Made by a program: the position numbers and the translations under genes. This document shows positions 57,098 to 64,000 of a DNA stretch of 64,000 nucleotides, piece by piece. Positions within the stretch are counted from its first letter, which is position 1. The number at the start of each line of letters is the position of its first letter. The notes beneath the pieces are model-generated. The model saw nothing but the letters and a program-made list of their open reading frames with translations. It was not told the origin of the DNA and did not search any database. Where the stretch lies: the NCBI GenBank assembly GCA_963971405.1, contig OZ020489.1:41866510-41930509 (forward strand), written 5' to 3'. Source of the DNA: Psococerastis gibbosa. Its lineage: Eukaryota > Arthropoda > Insecta > Psocodea > Psocidae.

Positions 57098-57939
57098 CTG
57101 TAACAAAAAACATCAAGTATTAAAAAAGAAAATAAATAAATAAATAAATAATTTATTTGCAAACACACCTAAAAGATCGATAGAAAATCCGTGTATTTCT
57201 CAGCAAAAAAAAAAAACAATAGGTGGACATAAAATTACAAGCTCTCCCCCTCAAGCCGAAGCGTGGGAGGAAAAAAAAAGCGGACTATTAATTATCCTTG
57301 TTATATAAAACTATGGCCAGGTACAGGTTACACTTACAAGTTTCTTTAATAGTAAAATATATATACACAGTATATAGGTAAATTTATCGTATATATATAT
57401 AGTTAACAGACCAAAGCCGCTGTTAAAGCCTAAAGTCGGTTAATGTCAGTTATGAAGTTCGTTTTCTGTCCAATGAGTGATTTCGCGTTTGTAGGCTTGC
57501 CAGTCCTTCTTCTCGATATGGATTGGTTTGCAGATTCTACACTCTTACCAGTCCTATGTATCGTATATTTTGGTATCCAGTATAATAGTTGTGTATGTTT
57601 TTTAATGTAAAAAAGTACAAATAAAATAAAATTTTAGTTATACAATGATTTTAGAGTAGTACAATATCAGTAGGAGGGGACCCTTTAGGACGAGCCTGTG
57701 CTGGACCCCTTTTTACTATAGCTAAAAGCTAAAACTAAAATATAAAATATAGGGCTAGGAAAACAAGCAGCGAATAATAATAATAAGTGGCGATAGACAT
57801 GCTGACATTCTGACATGTAATTGTATAGTGTTATTGCTTGATAGAAAAGTGAGCGTCCAATCAAATAGAAATCTTACACAGAAAATTCAATGTAATTTAA
57901 ATTCCTTCAATGGTATAATCTGAGGTATGCTTACAATTG

Positions 57940-58230
57940 ACGCAACTTAACAACTCCCTTACAAACCCCTAAATTGCTTATAGACCATCTATAAACATAT
58001 AATAGACGTAATATTGAATTATTACGTAAAACTTTACTAAGTGAATTTTTAACAATGAGTATAGACCATCTCTTAGAAAAGCTTTCTAAACTGTCACTGA
58101 GCCACTAGCTGACTAGCACAATGACAATGACAGAACTGCAGTACCTGATTATGACGATTTTACTTTACACTTTCTTGCTTGTACTTGATTCTATAATTTA
58201 ACAGAAATATATATTTATTTATTTACGCGT
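57940..58230 (+). mobile_element. CR1/L2-like LINE tail
   Basis: ATAGACCATCTCTTAGAAAA, then CTAGCACAATGACA and GATTTTACTTTA... match 5080-5265. The coding part is scrambled by an internal duplication. Confidence 0.65.
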
Positions 58231-58837
58231 GACTTAACCAAGCTCGGGTGCCAGCCGACCAGCCGGTTTCGGAAATAATCAGTGAGGTGAGGATCACCTG
58301 CTGAGTACGCTTACTTTTACAATGTAGTATAGTAAATATTAAAGAACACGGTTGATTTTACGCTGTTAGGCACAGACACACTAATGGACTAACACAGTAG
58401 TAGTCTACTGCAGCTAGGTAGGTGACAGTCAGGTCTAACCGCAGAAAGGGAACCTAATCAGTAGGCGGGTATCACCTTTCACCCACATACTACCCAGATT
58501 TCCTTCAATATACTACTACCTACTTAAGAGACGATCGGAGAGAGAGAAGCCTTATAAGTGTAAAAATCAAATAGTTCATGAAATATCATCGTAGAATTTG
58601 CAAAAACATCAGAAGAAATTTTTCCAAGCATTTTGTTGTACATGATATTATGTAGATATTTTTCTAACACAGATTGGCCACAATTGTTGAACTTGATTTG
58701 TGCAAAACAACAATTGGTGATGTAGTCTCAAGGAAGGAATTCAAGAACAGTGGCCAATTGGTGTGGCCACATGTCATATATCGAAGTGCAGGGGAGCATT
58801 TCTGATAATTTAACGAATTGGTTATGTTACTCTCTTA

Positions 58838-59405
58838 AACACCTAAAACATACCTGATCTTAGAAAGCATTGATGGAAAAATAATTTTTTTGACATTTTT
58901 CTTGAAAATTGAGTCTTTAATTTTTTTTTCCCCCAGCAGCCTGATCGAGGCGATCATAATACCGGGGTTAGATAAATACCCTAGGATTATAACTGTAAAC
59001 AAACAAATTTTGAATAGCACTTTCCATTATAAAATTATCTTGTTTACATTTTTATTACCAGGGGATTAAATAAATACCGGTATTATAATCGCCTCGATCA
59101 GGCTGCAGGACTGGTTTTTTATTACATTAATGACGACAAGAATATACTGTATGTGAATTAAAAAAGAAAAGAAATTGGAGCTATTTTTGAGGGGAAAAAA
59201 ACCAATTGACAGCCATTTTTTTTGGAATTTTGGAGGGTAAAACCCCACAAAATTGATTTAACCCAAAATATAAAAACATGGGCCCTAGATACGATTTTTG
59301 TGAACATACATACCAAATTTCATCAAAATCCACCGAGTAGTTAGCCCAAAAATCGATGATCAACAAGCCGACGTCATTTTGAAAAAAATAAACTTTTTTC
59401 CTGGG
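58838..59405 (-). repeat. Dispersed repeat D, inverted and interrupted
   Basis: 58838-58936 and 59106-59405 match repeat D (AAATCCACCGAGTA; AAATCGATGATC). The middle is a foldback element. Confidence 0.62.
58937..59105. mobile_element. Foldback MITE inside repeat D
   Basis: Ends CAGCCTGATCGAGGCGATCA and inverse, with ATAATACCGG continuing the arm. 169 bp. Confidence 0.75.
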
Positions 59406-59413
59406 GCTGAAAA

Positions 59414-59660
59414 CGTTCGTGTCGAGTCCTGGTCACCTCCGATTTAATCGTGAGACTTTTCCATGTTCCCTAAGTGGTTCGGAATCCACTATAATCAGGA
59501 GGTCCACCCTGTCAGTTAACTCTCCTTTCCCCGAGGTGAAAGAGTCTGCCCTTAGGGTGCCTCAAGTTAACAAACAGATTCACTCCCCCCGCCAGACTGA
59601 CAGGGCTGCTTAAAAGCAGAAATGCTGAAAGCAGGTGTTTGAAACAACAACAACGTGTAA
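59414..59660 (+). mobile_element. SINE-like repeat B, 5'-truncated
   Basis: GTGTCGAGTCCTGGTCACC to the AACAACAAC tail. Confidence 0.65.
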
Positions 59661-60337
59661 ATCCGCTGAAATCTTGGCTTTCCTTATAGTAACGTATAAA
59701 TAGGAAAGCAAAAAACATTTTTAAAACCACCATAGGATATACCATCTCTTTTATATAAGCAGCAAACTATAAAATACTACTCATTTCCTTCAATTACAAT
59801 AAAGAGTTAAGACCGACGTAAACATCTGGGCGTTACAAGGCGTTAATTATAATGTTTTAGTAGTAGTAGTTATTATCCCGAGACCTGGAGGGAAAGTTGT
59901 TTAATGTCACCAGCGAACTTGTTGGCAAACACACTGTATATAGAGACTATGGATTTATATTTAGCCATATACGCCTCATATGTCGGTTCAATATATTACG
60001 TATAAAACCACAATTATGATTACGTCATTATATACCATTTCCTGCAAAAAATTATTCCAATTCATTATACCTTCTTTCAATAAGGTCGATAACCTCACAG
60101 GAAAGCTAAATGTAATCAATCAATTTATTTCCTTCAAAAATTTTACAAATAATATATTCTAAAAGGTATATCACTAGGGGGGGGGGGACCCTTTTGGACG
60201 AGCCTTTACTAGAACTAAAACTTAAAAACTAAAATATAAGGCTAGACGAGGCTAGAAAAATAAGAAGCTACTATTAATAATAAATTGCAATAACTTGTGA
60301 AAAAACATGGCGATATTCTAGGTGGATATTACTGGTG

Positions 60338-60500
60338 CAGGGTAGGAGGTAGCCCCCCCCCCCCCACAAAAATTTGGTAAATCTATTGTAAATTTATTTA
60401 TAACGCATTGATTGAATCGATCCTACATACGTTTTTCCTATTTTGACCCACAACTACCCCCCCCCCCCCAAATGGGGTGGATCCGTCCCTGTGCAGGAGA
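60338..60500. mobile_element. MITE family G, inverted
   Basis: C-runs at 60353-60365 and 60459-60469, with ACCCACAACTA between and GGATCCGTCCCTG at the end. Confidence 0.62.
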
Positions 60501-60504
60501 CTGC

Positions 60505-61420
60505 TTTTGTAGATTTGACAGACCTGACCTATAGTCCGAATCTCCAAGAGGGCGCAATTTAAAGGCAACATATAAAAATATACCAAGTTCCAATAATTTT
60601 CGACATTTTACCATATTATTTATTGATCATTTGGCAATTAGTCAATTTGCCTATTAAAAGTTTTTCATTTGCTGCAAACCACTGACTATGTTTACCTTGG
60701 CTTGCTAATTTAGGCTAAAAATTACCGACTAGTGTAGTAAAGTAAGATAGTCATGTAGGCCTATGGGAGAGGGGCAGAAATTAGTCTCCTGACCTAGTCA
60801 AAAAAAAAAAAAATGTGTAAATCCGGGCCTGACCAAATATATTTGAATTGATTTGACGTAAAGAGCGCTTTGATGATTTAGACATTTTTAGAGCTACAAT
60901 GACATAAGTTTGCAGTTCCGCCTAGAGTTTGGGTTCGAGTCTATAGTCAATAGTTATATTGTATTTAATAACCAAGCAGACTTCTCATTTTTTTCCTTCG
61001 TATGAATCATAGACATTTTCAACAACGTGTTTAAACATAAACCAGTCGCTGTTTTATCATGAGGTAAGCCATCAAAGCAGATGTTACTTATTCAATGAGT
61101 AGACATTAGTCACAATCCCTATTTTATTGGGCAGCTTTCGGTAGAAAAATTATCTATTTGGGAGGTTCCCACGGTCGTTTGTAAAGTCAGGAATAATGGA
61201 CGGCACTGCCATATTCCATTACATGACGGCACCGGCCAGTATTCCTTACCGACTTAACAAACGGCCGTGGGACCCACCCTTTAGGTCGGCTCCAAACATA
61301 GCTTGAAGAAAAAAAAAAATGGTTAATTACGACTGCACGGACCACCATGCGGATCTATGGAGGGGGTTACGGGATCATGATCCCCTTCAAGTGCCCTGAA
61401 GGGCGCCAAAATGAGACAGC
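60505..61420. other. Intron or flanking DNA, nothing recognised
   Basis: AT-rich. A short inverted pair at 61158-61275 (CCCACGGTCGTTTGTAA and AACGGCCGTGGG) may be a small MITE. Confidence 0.35.
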
Positions 61421-61424
61421 TGAC

Positions 61425-61745
61425 CATATATTCTACGCGTATTAGAGCGGATTCGCGATTCTGAAGAATATCTGTATTCTATAATGGCTGGGACACGTCG
61501 TAAGAATGCCGAATAAAATATACATAGGAAGTATGGCGGGAGGAAGACTGCAAGGACGTCCACGACACCGCCGGAAGGACTAACTAAAAACCGACCTCCG
61601 CGAGTGGGGAGTCCGTAGATGGTGGAGCAACGTGGAAAATCGAGATGACCAGAGGAGTGTTGTTGAGCAGGCCAAAGGCCATCAAGGGCTGAAGAGCCAG
61701 GCAGGAGAAGATCTACAGTATGTTCTATAACGTAATAGTGAGAAT
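61425..61745 (+). mobile_element. RTE/CR1-like LINE fragment
   Basis: GWDTS-type start then GRLQGRPRHRRKD, a stop, and DLREWGVRRWWSNVENRDDQ. This is the GRP..RW.D end of a reverse-transcriptase protein, decayed. Confidence 0.6.
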
Positions 61746-62028
61746 CCGCCCAAGTATAACAAATAAATCTAGATATATTCGTACAGTCCCACAATTGCAG
61801 GAAGCTAATTATAATAGGGCCCCACCATGCGCTATGCAAATGAGGTACGTACCTGAGGCCAATATACGGTACGTGATCCGAATAACCTATTAATTATTTC
61901 GCGTAGCAGGTAGCCGAGTTCGGGAACGGAACGTTCAATAGAACATGACGTCGTATGAATCATAATGCGGGCCCTCATCAAGCTATTGTGTCCATGCCAA
62001 AGAAATAGAATACAATACACAGAGTCAG

Positions 62029-62190
62029 AACACGTAATGTAGTGGTACCGACTCGGACTTTCACCCAAAATGTTGTTGGTTCGAGTCCCGTTCTTGTTCC
62101 AGTCCAGTCCCGGCTGATAGTGGTAAAGAGATTCTGCTAGGAAGAGGTTTGTGAAGCCGAGAAAAACAAAGAAAACCTTTAGTGTGAAGT
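62029..62190 (+). mobile_element. tRNA-derived SINE A, variant body
   Basis: GTAGTGGTACCGACTCGGAC (A box), GTTGGTTCGAGTCCC (B box), then a body AAAGAGATTCTGCTAG not shared with the 17194 copy. Confidence 0.7.
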
Positions 62191-62537
62191 TGTTGTTGTT
62201 TCTAACGCCTGCTTTCAGCATTTCTGCTTTAAGCAACCATGTCAGCCTGGCGGGGGGAGTGAGTCTGTTTGTTAACTTGAGGCACCCAAAGGGCAGACTC
62301 TATCACCTCTGGGATGGACAGGGTGGACCTCCTGATTATAGTGGATTCCGAACCACTTGGGGAACATGGTAAAGTCACACGATTAGATCGGAGGTGACCA
62401 GGACTCGACTTATACTGCCTAAGCGCGTTATCATGTCCCACCAGGTTCCCCTGCCAACGCTGTGCACACTACCAAGATGCCGCAGTTTGAAACATGCTCT
62501 GCTCTAATGGAATCAACATGGTAAGGCCGTTGGCTCC
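62186..62537 (-). mobile_element. SINE-like repeat B, inverted
   Basis: Near-full inverted copy from GTTGTTGTTGTTTC to GTAAGGCCGTTGG. It directly abuts the SINE A variant. Confidence 0.68.
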
Positions 62538-62683
62538 TTTAGTGTGAGGTGGGCACAATGCTTATAGAGCACTTGACAACGATTTTGTGGACTGCGGTCA
62601 GCAACTTGCCCGGCACCCACGATTTTCGCTGTTCACCTACCGGGGAAGGTAGGGGTTTCTGGCCATGCTTCGAAAGGCAGAAC

Positions 62684-62920
62684 ATGAAATGTAGTCGTAC
62701 CGACTCGGACTTTCACCCAAAAGGTTGTTAGTTCGAGTCCCGTTCTTGTTCCATTTTCCGGCCATACTTCGGAAGACAGATATAAAGCAGGAAGTCCCGG
62801 TTGATTGTGGTAAAGAGATTCTGCTAGCAAAAAGATAGGGAAGCCGAGAAAAACAAAGACAACTAATAGTGTGAAGTGGGAAGGGCAATGCTTTCAGAAG
62901 CACAATGGAAAACGATCTTG
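62684..62920 (+). mobile_element. tRNA-derived SINE A, variant body
   Basis: Same head and variant body as 62029 (GGTTGTTAGTTCGAGTCCC; AAAGAGATTCTGCTAG; AAGCCGAGAAAAACAAAG). Confidence 0.7.
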
Positions 62921-63174
62921 CGGAATGCGGTCGCCGGTAAGCAACCTGTCCGGCATCCACGTTTTTTTGTTTCCACCAACCGGTTTAAGGTAGGAGGCGC
63001 CAAACTCTTTGTGTGATTCCCATTCCAAAAGGGGGTGGTAGCCAGTCGAATGCCTAAGGCCTATGGTCGAGTATTTGAGGCGACCCGTAGGGTTTGATTC
63101 GGTCCAGGCTTTTGTTCGGACCGAACCTAAGGCCGAAGAAAGGAGTACTGAACCGAAAATCTGGACCCTTATGG

Positions 63175-63451
63175 CAGTGGCGGACACAGATTTTTATTTT
63201 GGGGAAGCTCATCCCTCAAAATGCCGCCTCAGGTATAAACTGAGAATAAAAACAACACAGTATTTGATTGAAGTAACTGATTTCCCTTTTCCGGACAATA
63301 CTGGTTGGTACATATAAAACCATGAAAGATGTATTACAATATCCCTTTTTATATTTCATGTTTTAAAAAAATTAAGTTGTCATTTTGCCGCCTTTTTCAC
63401 AATTTTGAGAGGGGGTCATGACCCCTCTGACCCCCTCTGTGTCCGCCACTG
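63175..63451. mobile_element. hAT MITE with 8-bp target duplication
   Basis: Ends CAGTGGCGGACACAGA and perfect inverse; CCTTATGG on both sides (63167-63174, 63452-63459). 277 bp. Confidence 0.88.
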
Positions 63452-63560
63452 CCTTATGGGGTGGCACCCACCATATATGGGTTTTGTCTTGTTTTTTGCA
63501 TTGCACAAGGCAAGAAGTAAAATAAGAAGATGCTGGATTTGTTTTCAAGAAGCAAGACAA

Positions 63561-63758
63561 GACATGAAGAGTAGTGGAACGGACTCTGACTTTCACCCGA
63601 AAGGTTGTTGGTTCGAGTTCTACACTAGTTACATTTTCTGGCCATGCTTCGGAGGGCATGTAAAGCAGGCTTTCCTAGTTGAGTGCAAGACAGGGCTTTA
63701 TAGCCCTAACTCCGCTAGGTTGGCTTAGTAATAGAACAATAAAGTCATTATTTATTTT
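63561..63758 (+). mobile_element. tRNA-derived SINE A, best-preserved copy
   Basis: GTAGTGGAACGGACTCTGAC (A box), GGTTGTTGGTTCGAGTTC (B box), body ATGCTTCGGAGGGCATGT, tail GGCTTAGTAATAGAACAATA. The clearest template for the family here. Confidence 0.78.
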
Positions 63759-64000
63759 TAAATCTTACTTTTATCCCTTGATATATCCTTCCATATCGTA
63801 AGTGGAATCAGAAAGATGCACTGCGTACTAAACAAGATGTTTGTTTATGTTCTACCCTTTTCCAATGCATAGCGAAAGACGTGTCCTTGTTGAAACCGCA
63901 GAATCTGGCTGATAGGCCGTGGTCGATGTGAATGCGTACTTCCAAACGTGTTGAGAGCGCCAGGGACCCAAGGTCAACAGCGCAGAACTTCTGCGCCTGC

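Noticed and set aside
57098-64000. First exon and promoter of the RhoGAP gene
   Set aside because: Looked for a start-codon exon leaving in phase 0 before 57097 and found none I could support.

Overview
The window is animal nuclear DNA, most likely from an arthropod and probably an insect. The evidence is GT-AG introns, insect-style non-LTR retrotransposon tails, tRNA-derived SINEs, and many small hairpin and terminal-inverted-repeat (TIR) elements. I cannot name the species. There are no bacterial operons, rRNA genes, functional tRNA genes or CRISPR arrays.

Most of the window is one gene on the minus strand, a Rho GTPase-activating protein of the ARHGAP21/ARHGAP23 type (PDZ, then PH, then RhoGAP). 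I could place 19 exons from 57097 down to 28006. Their splice phases join without a break, giving 1206 codons. A large C-terminal exon lies at 1172-343. A weaker exon candidate lies at 27281-27205. The true 5' exon or exons are not visible and probably lie beyond the right edge. One or more short exons between 28006 and 1172 are unassigned, because the phases do not join there.

The long last intron (about 27.2 to 1.2 kb) holds two nested genes on the plus strand. One is a complete six-exon alanine-glyoxylate/serine-pyruvate aminotransferase (17565-22139, 385 aa, C-terminus SQL). The other is a three-exon secreted Kazal-type inhibitor (2245-4556, 79 aa). These two are typical arthropod metabolic and secreted-inhibitor genes. 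They have no evident functional link to the cytoskeletal regulator that hosts them.

The rest is intron packed with repeats: several SINE families, 5'-truncated LINE tails (RTE-like, Jockey-like, CR1-like), hAT-type MITEs with 8-bp target duplications, long near-perfect foldback elements, MITEs with G/C runs, and a short Helitron carrying the end of a PIF1-type helicase.

The most unusual structure is that four RhoGAP exons (the PH exon at 35737, the PDZ exon at 55820, the linker exon at 47708 and the basic exon at 28006) each have extra copies of part of the exon just downstream in the direction of transcription. Several of these copies still carry the splice donor. In the PH case two copies keep a fully open reading frame.
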